A stretch of 64,000 bases of DNA, taken from Betaproteobacteria bacterium (lineage in GTDB: Bacteria > Pseudomonadota > Gammaproteobacteria > Burkholderiales > Rhodocyclaceae). The stretch lies in assembly GCA_016709965.1 (NCBI GenBank), contig JADJLT010000001.1, positions 1,137,001 to 1,201,000 on the forward strand, written 5' to 3'. Positions 18,289 to 26,911 of this stretch are shown here, one piece after another. The position numbers were made by a program, and so were the translations under genes. The notes under the pieces were generated by a model, which did no database searches, had not been told where the DNA came from, and worked only from the letters and a program-made list of their open reading frames with translations. Numbering within the stretch: position 1 is the first letter of the stretch; the number at the start of each line of letters is the position of its first letter.

Positions 18289-18360
18289 TGTTCGCCAAAG
18301 TTGTAAAATACCCAGTAAATCAATATGTTAAACGCGCCATTGAGCGCGTTTTTTGTTTCA

Positions 18361-18381
18361 TGGCACAGCCATGGCACAATG
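18361..18381 (+). promoter_or_regulatory. Arm-type integrase sites next to attL
   Basis: TGGCACA occurs twice here, 11 bp apart, and GCCATGGCACAATG (18368-18381) is repeated exactly at 44516-44529 near attR. Similar pairs lie at 20859-20874 and 21220-21237. Position and repetition suggest integrase or excisionase arm sites. Confidence 0.55.
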
Positions 18382-18460
18382 CCCGCATCAATCCATGGGC
18401 ACCCAGGGCAAATAGCGTGGTTCACGTTGCCTCCACGTCCTCGGCAAACTAGGGGGCAAG

Positions 18461-19642
18461 ATGGCTACCATTCGTGAACGCATCGACGCAAACGGCAACA
18501 AGTCCTATCACGTCCAGATTCGCATCAAGGGCTTCCCGCCGCAAACCCAGTCCTTTGATACCAAGACGCTCGCCAAACGCTGGGCAACTGATACCGAGTC
18601 TGAACTTCGTGCAGGCCGCTATATGCAGCGCGTTGAGGCCCAACGCCATACCGTGCGCGAGATGCTGGAGAAGTACCGCGACGAAATCCTGATTCCGCTC
18701 AAGCCGAAAGAAGTCAGAGCCCAAGGGCCACAACTCGCTTGGTGGATTCAAAAGCTGGGCGCCTATAGCTTGGCGGACCTCCCTCCCGTCGCCATCGGTA
18801 AGTGCCGGGATGAGCTATTGCAAACCCCGCTACCAAGTCGACGGGCCACGCCTGATCTCGACGAGGACACGCCGGCCCGTTACCGCAAACCGGCGACCGT
18901 CGTTCGCTACATGGCGCTCCTGTCGCATGCCTTCAATATTGCAGTCAAGGAATGGCAGTGGCTAACCGAGTCGCCCATGCTTCGGGTGAGCAAACCCAAG
19001 GTAAATAATGCGCGGATTCGCTATTTATCCGAGGATGAGTTGACGCGACTGCTGGCGGCAGCCAAGAATTCGGCCAATCGCTATCTGCACACCATACTGG
19101 TCACCGCCTTATCGACGGGCATGCGTTACAGCGAAATCATGAATCTGCGCTGGTCGAACGTGATTCTCGATGATGCAGATGAAATCGGTTTGGTCCTACT
19201 GGAAACGACCAAGAACGGAGAGCCTCGGGGTGTTCCCTTGGTCAAGAATGCCTGCGCAGCGATCAAGGTGCTGCGGAATTCGCACGCCAAGCAGGACATG
19301 GGCCACGTCAAGCGGGAAGCATTTCTGTTTCCCAGCGAGGATGACGCAGAAACCCCGGTTGAAATCCGCAAAGCGTGGGAGACGGCACTGAAACGGGCGA
19401 AAGTGACTGACTTCAAGTTCCATGATCTCCGGCACACTGCCGCCAGTTACCTGGCCATGGCTGGCGCCACCGCTCCGGAAATCGCCGAAATCCTCGGGCA
19501 CAAAAGCCTCCAGATGGTGAAACGCTACTCCCACTTTAACAAGGCGCATATTGCCAAGCTGATGGTGCGGATGAGTTCCAGTCGGCTGTCGGCCACGGGT
19601 GACAATGAAGCGATTCTGGACTCAACGAGGACCGAGAAATGA
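18461..19642 (+). CDS. Tyrosine recombinase (island integrase)
   Basis: A 393-residue protein, ATG at 18461 with a GGGGG-type site upstream. It has an N-terminal arm-binding domain (RIDANGNKSYHVQIRIKG), a SAM-like core-binding domain and a C-terminal catalytic domain. The catalytic residues are visible: arginine in STGMRYSEIMNLRW, HDLRHTAASY, GHKSLQ and the nucleophile tyrosine in MVKRYSHFN. It lies 172 bp from attL and reads into the island, the usual arrangement. Its stop overlaps the next gene's ATG (ATGA). Confidence 0.95.
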   Translation: MATIRERIDANGNKSYHVQIRIKGFPPQTQSFDTKTLAKRWATDTESELRAGRYMQRVEAQRHTVREMLEKYRDEILIPLKPKEVRAQGPQLAWWIQKLGAYSLADLPPVAIGKCRDELLQTPLPSRRATPDLDEDTPARYRKPATVVRYMALLSHAFNIAVKEWQWLTESPMLRVSKPKVNNARIRYLSEDELTRLLAAAKNSANRYLHTILVTALSTGMRYSEIMNLRWSNVILDDADEIGLVLLETTKNGEPRGVPLVKNACAAIKVLRNSHAKQDMGHVKREAFLFPSEDDAETPVEIRKAWETALKRAKVTDFKFHDLRHTAASYLAMAGATAPEIAEILGHKSLQMVKRYSHFNKAHIAKLMVRMSSSRLSATGDNEAILDSTRTEK

Positions 19643-20844
19643 CTCACTCGTTTGAATTTAGTCTTTCCGTTGGGACCGGATTGGTTCCGTTCGCATTGTC
19701 GTCCAACGAAAGAAAAATGGCCCCCGAGGAGTGGGCGTGGCGCTTTCTTCGCCTCAATCAAGATTATCAAAAAGCGTATTCCGATGCGCTTGAGAAGCAG
19801 CAAGCCAGCCAAGATTCACAAAACGGCTCAACACGATTTCATGAGGCGCATCACCTTCGAAAAATTTTTGTTGATGAACGTGATTGCCGAGATCGATTTG
19901 GCCTGAGCACCTGGCTGGACCCAAGTTTGAACTCTCTACCAGTGCTGCCAGAGGGGCAATCCTGGTTTGCTCCATTGAGAGCTGTTTCTGTCGACCTACC
20001 AAGGACCGTGGATGCTAATTTCATTAGCATCCAGAATGGTCTTTTCGGGCTTCTTAGCGAGCGGCCACGCCCCAGACAAATTGTTGAAGTTCGGGTCAAA
20101 GGGCAGCAGGCAACCATTCCGCTTCGCTCGGCAGAAGCTGTTTTTTCTATCGATTGCCGCGTGCCAATAGACGGTCAACTTGCGTCGGTGAGTTTTCTTG
20201 CTGAGCAATACGCGAAGCTCTCTCGCACAGCAGGTTTGAAAGCGTCGAGTTTTGAATGCATACCTGCCGACAGGTGGCTTGATGCCATTCCGTTACAAGA
20301 TGGAACAACGCTTTTTTGCGATCTTCATCGGGCTTCGAAGAGCCTACTGAAGAAACTGGGAAATGACGTGAACAAGAATCGGATCGATTTGGTAAAACAA
20401 ATATCGGTCAATTTGGCTCGTCCGCCCTCGGGGCAGTTAAAGAAGTGGCGAATGCATTTACTGGCCTATCAGGAATGGTTGATAGGGATAGGGCTAGTGG
20501 CTATTCCTATTAAACGTCTGTGGCTGAGGCTTGCGATGACTTCTGGGAGAAAAACCGGAAGTCCGTCAGATGGGCATAGACTAAAAGCCTATGTGATGAT
20601 TTCCGAGTGTCATTTGGCGAAAATTTCTAACCGAAATGAAATTCTCCGCATCTTAAAAGCCAAAGGTGCGCAAAGTGCACAACAAGCAGCATCATTGTCC
20701 GACGATTGGACTGAGTATTTGCATGGAAGAGCCGAACGGATAGATGCCTATGCTGCAGAAGCCAAAGCATACATTTCCGCAAATTATATGTGGTTAGTCC
20801 ATTCACAAAATCCAGTTGTTGAAACCGAACCAGAGTTGGAATAA
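19639..20844 (+). CDS. DUF6499-like protein coupled to the integrase
   Basis: A 401-residue protein. Near the N-terminus it has PEEWAWRFLRLNQDYQKAY, which resembles the DUF6499 motif (WAWEFLRRN-type). The middle part is unrecognised and the C-terminal part (HRLKAYVMISECHLAKISNRNEIL) resembles the helical DUF2285 region. In symbiosis islands, proteins with these two domains activate excision; a similar role here is inference. It overlaps the integrase by 4 bp and ends before a bidirectional terminator. The DNA is A+T richer than the integrase gene. Confidence 0.7.
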   Translation: MTHSFEFSLSVGTGLVPFALSSNERKMAPEEWAWRFLRLNQDYQKAYSDALEKQQASQDSQNGSTRFHEAHHLRKIFVDERDCRDRFGLSTWLDPSLNSLPVLPEGQSWFAPLRAVSVDLPRTVDANFISIQNGLFGLLSERPRPRQIVEVRVKGQQATIPLRSAEAVFSIDCRVPIDGQLASVSFLAEQYAKLSRTAGLKASSFECIPADRWLDAIPLQDGTTLFCDLHRASKSLLKKLGNDVNKNRIDLVKQISVNLARPPSGQLKKWRMHLLAYQEWLIGIGLVAIPIKRLWLRLAMTSGRKTGSPSDGHRLKAYVMISECHLAKISNRNEILRILKAKGAQSAQQAASLSDDWTEYLHGRAERIDAYAAEAKAYISANYMWLVHSQNPVVETEPELE

Positions 20845-20858
20845 TGCTTGGCGGAAAA

Positions 20859-20874
20859 TGTGCCATCTGTGCCA
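20859..20874 (-). promoter_or_regulatory. Arm-type repeat on one side of the spare tRNA
   Basis: Two TGGCACA copies 9 bp apart on the minus strand. They match the repeats near attL and attR and, with the pair at 21220-21237, flank the island's own tRNA. Confidence 0.45.
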
Positions 20875-20891
20875 CGAGAGGCATGGATAGC

Positions 20892-20917
20892 AAAAAAGCC
20901 ACGCAGGGTGGCTTTTT
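20892..20917. terminator. Bidirectional terminator between the DUF6499-like gene and the spare tRNA
   Basis: Stem AAAAAGCCAC (20893-20902) with GTGGCTTTTT (20908-20917), with T-runs on both strands. The host terminator after the tRNA 3' half (44721-44744) has a closely similar stem, showing the tRNA was captured together with its terminator. Confidence 0.82.
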
Positions 20918-20941
20918 AATATGCTGATTTTATTGGGTTTT

Positions 20942-21017
20942 TGGTGCCGCTGGCCGGAATCGAACTGGCGACCTTCGCATTACGAATGCGCTGCTCTACC
21001 AACTGAGCTACAGCGGC
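20942..21017 (-). tRNA. tRNA-Thr(CGT), complete, carried by the island
   Basis: A 76-base tRNA including encoded CCA. Acceptor GCCGCTG pairs with CAGCGGC, the D arm is GCTCAGTTGGTAGAGC, the anticodon loop is TTCGTAA with anticodon CGT, and the T arm carries GTTCGATTC. It is nearly identical to the split host tRNA but differs in the anticodon stem and the last acceptor pair. Its own promoter is at 21050-21076 and its terminator at 20892-20917. It supplies the tRNA that insertion of the island destroys, and its anticodon region also keeps 11 bp of the att core. Confidence 0.96.
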
Positions 21018-21400
21018 ACACATGTCTGTCAAATCAAACAGAGCGCCGGATTATAGCCGGATTTGTTGCCTGTGAATAGCGGATTCCGTTGTTGCGAGGG
21101 CGAGAGCAGACGACTTCCTTCGGACCACTCTACGAATTTTTAGACCGCGCTGCCTTATCGTGCAGGCTGCCAAAGTCAGCAGCTCCTACCTCTTATTTGA
21201 GCCTCCGTTGTACGTTAACTGTGCCACCGCTGTGCCACGTTGAGCAGGCGGCAGGCAGCGCACACGGCACACCTGCCCCCAGCCTTTGCCAAGCAGCAGA
21301 GGCAACCAATATCCGGTAGTTTTCATCATGTATCCGCCCGATTTCGGCAGGGCTGGTGTTGTCGTACGCGCTCTCTTAACCACTCATCTGGAGAAGCGCC
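21018..21400. promoter_or_regulatory. Gene-free stretch with promoter of the spare tRNA and arm-type sites
   Basis: On the minus strand, -35 TTCACA (21071-21076) and -10 TATAAT (21050-21055) are 15 bp apart, followed by TCTGTTTGATTTGACAGAC, which is shared with the host tRNA leader at about 18226-18243. Two TGGCACA copies lie at 21220-21237. I see no gene in the remainder. Confidence 0.65.
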
Positions 21401-21901
21401 ATGTCTAGCATTGTCAACACCACTACCACTTCTTTCAAACCCGCATTCACCCGAGTTCAGCAGACGGACGACTGCAATTGCGCCTTTGCTTGCATTGCCA
21501 TGCTGGCCAGCAAGACCATCGACGAAGTTCGTCAGGTTGCCATCGACAAATTCAAACATCCGAAACACGGCCCTTACTGGATCGGCGAAGACCTGATCGC
21601 CAAGTTGCTCACCCACTTTGGCTGGGTTGGCACGGTGTTCAAGGCAAGCACCGGCCTTGCTTCATTGCCGGATACGGCAATTGCGATGGTCGACTATTCT
21701 GTCGACACCGAAATCGGCAGGCATGTCTTGTTTAACCGTGTAACCCCACCGGGTGCCAAGCAACCTGTCGAGTACATCATTGACCCGGCGTATTGGGTCG
21801 ATGCGGTTCAGCAAATCCGCACCGACATCAAGGGGTTCCCCATCTCCTGGTACATCGGCGTGCACCCCATGGCCAAGACCGTCGCCAAGACGGACAAGTG
21901 A
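21401..21901 (+). CDS. C39-peptidase-like (papain-fold) hypothetical protein
   Basis: A 166-residue protein. RVQQTDDCNCAFACIAMLA resembles the glutamine-cysteine active-site segment of C39-type papain-fold peptidases. A histidine follows at RHVLFNRV and an aspartate at IIDPAYW, in the order expected for the catalytic triad. It has no signal peptide, no transporter domain and no peptide precursor gene beside it, so a bacteriocin-processing role is not supported. Its stop lies 3 bp before the GTG of the gene that the IS21 element interrupts, so the two probably formed an operon. Confidence 0.6.
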   Translation: MSSIVNTTTTSFKPAFTRVQQTDDCNCAFACIAMLASKTIDEVRQVAIDKFKHPKHGPYWIGEDLIAKLLTHFGWVGTVFKASTGLASLPDTAIAMVDYSVDTEIGRHVLFNRVTPPGAKQPVEYIIDPAYWVDAVQQIRTDIKGFPISWYIGVHPMAKTVAKTDK

Positions 21902-22079
21902 CACGTGGGGCTACCGAATACGCCCTACCCGGCGTTGATCGGTCAGCGGCTTGCTGCGGTTCAGGTGTTTGAGCTGTAAAACAGCGTGCAAAACTTTCCA
22001 GATTTCCGGGGTGATCAGCGTCCAAAAGTTGCCACCCTGGGTTGTGTAACCTGCCGGCGTTTTAGCCGGGGAATCTGGG

Positions 22080-23585
22080 GTGTTAAACATGGAAGTCATA
22101 GCCGAAATCCGGCGTCGTCATTGGGTCAGCGGCGAGAGCATCAGCTCGATTGCGCGTGACCTGAAACTATCCCGTCCGACGGTGCGCAAGCACCTGGCTA
22201 CCGAGGTCGAACCGGTTCACGTTCGTCAGCAACAAGCAGCCCCGAAACTGGGTGCATTCCAATCGGTACTGGAAAGCTGGCTGGTCACCGAGCGCCACCT
22301 TCCGAAGGGGCAACGGCGCACCGCCCAGCGACTCTTTGAAGGCTTGCAGACCGAGGGGTATCGCGGCGCCTACGACAGCGTTCAGCGCTTCGTAAAGCAG
22401 TGGAAGTCGGCACAAACGAGGCCGACGATCAAGGAAGCCTTCGTCCCGCTGGTCTTTGCCCCCGGTGACGCCTGCCAGTTTGACTGGAGCCAGGAACACG
22501 TCGAGATCGGCGGCGCTGCGCTGACCATCAAGGTCGCGCACTTCCGGCTCGCCTACAGCCGACAGATGTTTGTTGCCGCCTATCCCTGCGAAACACAGGA
22601 AATGGTCCTTGATGCCCACAACCGCGCCTTTGCCTTCTTCGGTGGCGTGCCCAATCGCCTGATTTACGACAATCTGAAGACGGTGGTCGACACCATTCTG
22701 GTCGGCAAGGATAGGCACTTCAATCGCCGCTTCATGGCGCTGGCCAACCACTACCTGTTCGAACCGGTGGCCTGCACGCCAGCCTCCGGCTGGGAGAAAG
22801 GACAAATCGAGAACCAGGTCGGCAACGTGCGTGAATGGCTATTCACGCCGAAAGCCCGCTTCGAGAGCTTTGCAGCGCTGAACGACTGGCTGGCCACCCG
22901 CTGCCGGGAATTGGCGGAACGCAAGCATCCGGTCGAAACGACCCGCACCATTGCTGACTGCTTTCTTCAGGAAGGCCCCAGCCTGCGGGCTATCACCAGC
23001 ACCTTCGATGGCTACGTCGAACAGATGATGCGCGTTTCCAGCACCTGCCTGGTCCGCGTTGAGCGAAATCGCTACAGCGTGCCGGCCGACTTTGCTGGCA
23101 AGGTAGTCTCGGTGCGTTTATACGCCGACAAGGTACGGATCGTTGCGGAGAGCAAAGTCATTGCCGACCATGAACGGCGATTCGGGCGTGATCAACTGAT
23201 CTGCGACCCCTGGCATTACCTGCCGGTACTTGAGAAGAAGCCGGGGTCGCTGCGTAATGGTGCCCCATTTATCGGCTGGGATTTGCCGGTGCCGATTCAG
23301 TTGGTGCGAGATCGTGTGCTGAAGCAGCCGAAAGGTGATCGGGCCTTTGTAGAACTGCTACTGGCTGCTCGCGAAGTCGGGCTGGAAGCCCTGCAAGTGG
23401 CGTGCGAATTGACACTGGATGGCGGCGTGATTACCGCGGCCGTCGTCATGAATGAACTGAGGCGGCTGACCGCGCCACCGCAGCCCAAGGCGATCAGTTT
23501 GCCGGAACAACTGCGTTTGCAGGTCGAACCGCAGGCTGATTGCAGTCGTTATGACCGTCTGCGCGGAGGCCAGTATGTCCATTGA
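22080..23585 (+). CDS. istA: IS21 transposase IstA
   Basis: A 501-residue transposase. The N-terminal helix-turn-helix (SISSIARDLKLSRPTVRKHL) is followed by an integrase catalytic core with the first aspartate in CQFDWSQEHVEIGG, the second in LIYDNLKTVVDT and the glutamate in WEKGQIENQVGNVREWLF. The C-terminal region (RNRYSVPADFAGK) binds DNA. It overlaps istB by 11 bp. The gene looks intact. Confidence 0.95.
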   Translation: MLNMEVIAEIRRRHWVSGESISSIARDLKLSRPTVRKHLATEVEPVHVRQQQAAPKLGAFQSVLESWLVTERHLPKGQRRTAQRLFEGLQTEGYRGAYDSVQRFVKQWKSAQTRPTIKEAFVPLVFAPGDACQFDWSQEHVEIGGAALTIKVAHFRLAYSRQMFVAAYPCETQEMVLDAHNRAFAFFGGVPNRLIYDNLKTVVDTILVGKDRHFNRRFMALANHYLFEPVACTPASGWEKGQIENQVGNVREWLFTPKARFESFAALNDWLATRCRELAERKHPVETTRTIADCFLQEGPSLRAITSTFDGYVEQMMRVSSTCLVRVERNRYSVPADFAGKVVSVRLYADKVRIVAESKVIADHERRFGRDQLICDPWHYLPVLEKKPGSLRNGAPFIGWDLPVPIQLVRDRVLKQPKGDRAFVELLLAAREVGLEALQVACELTLDGGVITAAVVMNELRRLTAPPQPKAISLPEQLRLQVEPQADCSRYDRLRGGQYVH

Positions 23586-24317
23586 CCGACTGGCCCAACT
23601 GAAATCCCTGCACCTCTACGGCATGGCAGCCGCGTGGTCCGAGTTGCTGGCAGAAGGCACACGCCGGCCGATGCAGCCGGAAGCCTGGCTGGATCGCTTG
23701 ATTGACGCTGAACAGGCGGATCGGCAAGTACGCAGCCTGCGCTACCAGATGAAAGCAGCACGCTTCCCGATTCATCGCGATCTCACGGGCATCGACTGGA
23801 CAGAGACGCCACTGCCGCAGGCGCAGATTGAGCAACTGGCAACTGCCACCTTCATGGAGAGCGCCCACAACCTGATTCTGGTCGGTGGCACAGGGACGGG
23901 GAAGACCCACCTGGCAACTGCGCTCGGTGTTGCAGCCATCCATCAGCGAAAACGGGTGCGTTTCTTCAATGCGGTGGATCTGGTAAACCAACTCGAGCGG
24001 GAAAACTACTGGGAAAGAGCGGCACCTTGGCCAAACAGTTGGTGCTGTTTGATGCGGTCATTCTCGATGAGCTTGGCTATTTGCCGTTCCCGGTGTCGGG
24101 TGGGGCGCTGCTGTTTCATCTGATCAGCCAGCTCTATGAGAAGACCTCGCTGATCATCACAACCAACCTGTCATTCGGTGAATGGGTGACCGTGTTCGGC
24201 GATCCAAAAATGACCACGGCCTTGCTCGACCGCATCACGCATCACTGCGAAATCCTCGAAACCGGCAACGATTCCTACCGCTTCAAACAGCGGAAAAAAT
24301 CAGTCAAATCAGACTGA
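23575..24317 (+). pseudogene. istB: IS21 helper ATPase IstB, frameshifted
   Basis: The first part (MSIDRLAQLKSLHLYGMAAA) includes Walker A GGTGTGKTH. At 24001-24005 the run GAAAAC has one A fewer than the frame requires, so translation leaves the IstB frame at NQLERE. The rest (LAKQLVLFDAVILDELGYLP, with Walker B) continues in another frame to 24317. The element probably cannot transpose alone unless the shift is a sequencing error or is bypassed. Confidence 0.85.
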
Positions 24318-24887
24318 GCAACTGGGAAAATTTGGACGCTGACAACTGGAAACTATTGGACGCTGATTGACAGTTTGAGCCATGGCAAGCCCCAGTGCCG
24401 CCAACTGATGCATTGGGGGCGGCCTTGCTGTTTGGGGGCGTGGCCTTTGTCTTCGAGCGGCAGGCCTTGATACTGACTTCGCCGCTGCGCTACCGCTCCA
24501 AACCAGTGGGCAGCTATTACGGCTTGTTGGATGGCCGCAGCGTGTCCTTGGGGTACAGAGTCACCCTGTGCGATGCCGACGAACTCAACGCATTCCTACC
24601 CATAGCGGCGTGCCTGCCTCATTGGCTTGGATGGCGGGCGCTATTGCTGCCTGCTGTTGGCGATGCTTTGGAGTCACTACAGGTCGTTGCGTCCTGCGGT
24701 GCAGCGAATCGCTGGGAAATCGAGTTGTCCTTTCTTGCTGGGCTGCGATATTGCCTGCGCTATCACCCTGAACTGGACGGCTCTATCGAAGTGGCACCAC
24801 CGGGCATATATCATCGACTGGAGCAGAGCGCCGGTGTTGCTCCCGATGATGCAGTACCAGGAAATTCCTGACGACTGCCCAAATCGT

Positions 24888-25181
24888 TCAGGTGCGTTCG
24901 TTGTTGCGGGGCGGCAATTCCTGCATCAGATCAGCGGTCGCCACGCCCAAGCCATTTGCCAAACGCCAGATGTTGTACAGGCTCACATTGCGCTCACCGC
25001 GCTCTACCGCGCCGACATAGTTCTCGTGCAAGTCAGACCGCTCAGCGAGCATTTCCAGTGTTAGTTGGCGCTCCGAGCGCAAAGTCCGTAGGCGTTTTCC
25101 AAACACAACCTGCACCTGATCGCGCTCTGCAGCGAACTCAGCTTTGAGGGGTTGGGGCTTGTTGACGATGACACGAGACAT
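24888..25181 (-). CDS. XRE-family transcriptional regulator
   Basis: A 97-residue protein with a Cro/CI helix-turn-helix: FGKRLRTLRSERQLTLEMLA, ERSDLHENYVGAVERGERNV, then SLYNIWRLANGLGV. It is divergent from the membrane-protein gene at 25294, and two CACAAYCTATA repeats lie in the shared intergenic region, a likely operator for self- and neighbour regulation. Its target beyond that is unknown. Confidence 0.85.
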   Translation of the reverse strand: MSRVIVNKPQPLKAEFAAERDQVQVVFGKRLRTLRSERQLTLEMLAERSDLHENYVGAVERGERNVSLYNIWRLANGLGVATADLMQELPPRNNERT

Positions 25182-25200
25182 GCTGCGAAGTCTCGATATT

Positions 25201-25226
25201 CACAACCTATACGTACACAATCTATA
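25201..25226 (+). promoter_or_regulatory. Direct repeat, candidate operator of the XRE regulator
   Basis: CACAACCTATA (25201-25211) and CACAATCTATA (25216-25226) are 15 bp apart between the divergent starts at 25181 and 25294. Confidence 0.5.
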
Positions 25227-25293
25227 TGTTTGTTTATGGCAAAATCATCGACTTACCAAACGCATAGTGTTTTCAAACTTAGGAGGTGCCAGC

Positions 25294-25914
25294 ATGGCAA
25301 CCAAGAAACAAAAAGAAGCAGAAGCAGAGGCAAGTCTCACATTCGTGCTGATCCCGTTCATCGCCGTCGGCATCGTATTTGCCCTGTATCACTACGCTAA
25401 ACTCAAGAAGCAGTACCTGACTGGTTCACATGTGCGGCGGGTCTTTGACCTAGGAAGTAACTGGACCGCAATGATGTTCAGCAGCATTCTCGCGTTCGGG
25501 TATTTTGCGGCGACCTACTCTTTGTACCGCTACGCGCCTTGGTCAGTGATTTTCACGGTGCCGCTCGGGCTGGTGGTGCTGAACTGGGTTGGCAAATTGC
25601 AGGCCTATGCCTTCTTGGGTGTCGTGGTTGATTATCAGCAAGGCGCGGTATTCTTCCCGCCCAATTCCGAGAATCTGGACATCATGGATACCTTGCTGGT
25701 CGTGCCTGGCATCCGGCAACTGACAACCATGGACTCTGTATCACTGGCCGATGTGCAGAAAATTACCCGACAAGCAGGCAAAAAACTGTTCTTGCATGGT
25801 GACTTCGGATCGCGTCGCATCAGCTTCACCGATAAACTGAAACGGGATGAATGCATTCACCTCATCACAGCCAACGGCAATAGCCGGGTCAAGGTCATGA
25901 ACGAACTGGAATAG
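25294..25914 (+). CDS. Hypothetical membrane protein
   Basis: A 206-residue protein. The ATG at 25294 is preceded by AGGAGGTG, a near-perfect ribosome-binding site, so the longer in-frame ORF from 25144 is rejected. Residues 14-35, 60-77 and 83-105 form three hydrophobic segments. The cytoplasmic C-terminal half (about 110-206) is soluble and contains ITRQAGKKLFLHGDFGSRRI. I recognise no family. It is followed 6 bp later by a secreted hydrolase gene, so the two are probably co-transcribed. Confidence 0.7.
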   Translation: MATKKQKEAEAEASLTFVLIPFIAVGIVFALYHYAKLKKQYLTGSHVRRVFDLGSNWTAMMFSSILAFGYFAATYSLYRYAPWSVIFTVPLGLVVLNWVGKLQAYAFLGVVVDYQQGAVFFPPNSENLDIMDTLLVVPGIRQLTTMDSVSLADVQKITRQAGKKLFLHGDFGSRRISFTDKLKRDECIHLITANGNSRVKVMNELE

Positions 25915-25920
25915 ATCGGT

Positions 25921-26703
25921 ATGCCCAAACGGATTGCCCTTGCGATTGTGACCCTGCTTTGTCTCGTTACCAGCGCCTACAGTTTTGCCGAAGGCATGTT
26001 GTTCAAGGTGCCGACGCGGGAAGGTGTGACCACGACGCTGTTCTGGGAGTCGGTGGAGAACGCCAAAGCCACGGTGTTCCTGTTTCCCGGCGGCGGAGGC
26101 GGTTTCGGCAAGGTGGAAAACGGCAGGGCAACCGGGAATAATTTTCTGGTGCGCTCGGCACCGTACTTTCTGGCCAACGGATTCAATGTTGCCATCTTTG
26201 GGCGCCCCAATGATTCCGAAGAACTCGATTACGCCGACCGAATCAGCGATACCCACATGACGGACGTTCGGCTGGTGCTCGACTTTGTGAAGAAGCAAAG
26301 CCCGGCGCCGGTCTGGATAGTCGGCACCAGCCGGGGAACGATCTCAGCCACGGCAACTGCCATCCACTTGCAGGATACGGGGCTGGCAGGCCTCGTGCTG
26401 ACTTCCAGCGTGGTGAATTACAAGAAGGTGGGGGCGATTCCCAAGCAGGACTTGGCAGCAATTCGGATTCCGGTTCTGGTACTGCATCACAGCAAGGACG
26501 AATGCGTGCTGTGTCGCCCCTACGAAGTACCGGCCATCCTGCGCGGCCTGACCAGTGCGCCCGTAAAGAAGGAAATCATGGTCGATGGTGGGGCGAATCC
26601 GAGCGGGGATGTTTGCGCGGCGATGCATTGGCACGGCTATGTGGGGATGGAGCAGGAAGCGGTTGCCACCATTGGCAACTGGCTCCAGCAGCCGGTCCGG
26701 TAA
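25921..26703 (+). CDS. Secreted alpha/beta hydrolase
   Basis: A 260-residue protein with a signal peptide (about residues 1-23, MPKRIALAIVTLLCLVTSAY). The alpha/beta hydrolase fold is indicated by an oxyanion-loop segment (FLFPGGGGGFGK), the nucleophile elbow GTSRGT and a late histidine (MHWHGYVGME). The substrate is unknown. Host-like codon use and its place behind a membrane-protein gene suggest ordinary cargo rather than part of the defence cluster that follows. Confidence 0.78.
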   Translation: MPKRIALAIVTLLCLVTSAYSFAEGMLFKVPTREGVTTTLFWESVENAKATVFLFPGGGGGFGKVENGRATGNNFLVRSAPYFLANGFNVAIFGRPNDSEELDYADRISDTHMTDVRLVLDFVKKQSPAPVWIVGTSRGTISATATAIHLQDTGLAGLVLTSSVVNYKKVGAIPKQDLAAIRIPVLVLHHSKDECVLCRPYEVPAILRGLTSAPVKKEIMVDGGANPSGDVCAAMHWHGYVGMEQEAVATIGNWLQQPVR

Positions 26704-26911
26704 TGGTAACGAGCCCCGCATAAGAATCAGATAGCTATACGCGACCGAAGAAGAACTTGCTGATCTACTAACGATCACTAACTGCATTATTTCGCTGCAT
26801 TTTCCTAAAAAAACACGGGGATCGACAACGCTTTTTCCTTGTGATTAAATAGCACACTGGTTTTTTCCAACTGTTGTTGCAGCCATTAACTGCATTTTGT
26901 GAAAGGCAGTC

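Larger units (their letters stand above)
21975..24372 (+). mobile_element. IS21-family insertion sequence, copy 1
   Basis: 2398 bp. The left end TGTAAAACAGCGTGCAAAAC and the right end, read inwards, TGTCAATCAGCGTCCAATAG match at most positions, and internal CAGCGTCCAA repeats follow at both ends. GTTTGAGC at 21967-21974 is repeated at 24373-24380, an 8-bp target duplication. It encodes istA and a frameshifted istB. Confidence 0.93.
21905..24871 (+). pseudogene. Hypothetical gene interrupted by an IS21 element
   Basis: Removing 21975-24372 and one copy of the 8-bp duplication restores one frame. It runs from GTG 21905 through 21974, continues from 24381 to the stop at 24871 and encodes 186 residues (MGLPNTPYPALIGQRLAAVQ...). 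The larger 3' remnant contains LLFGGVAFVFERQALILTSP and SYYGLLDGRSVSLGYRVTLC. I do not recognise the family. A remnant ORF from 24395 could still be translated but lacks the first part. Confidence 0.78.
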
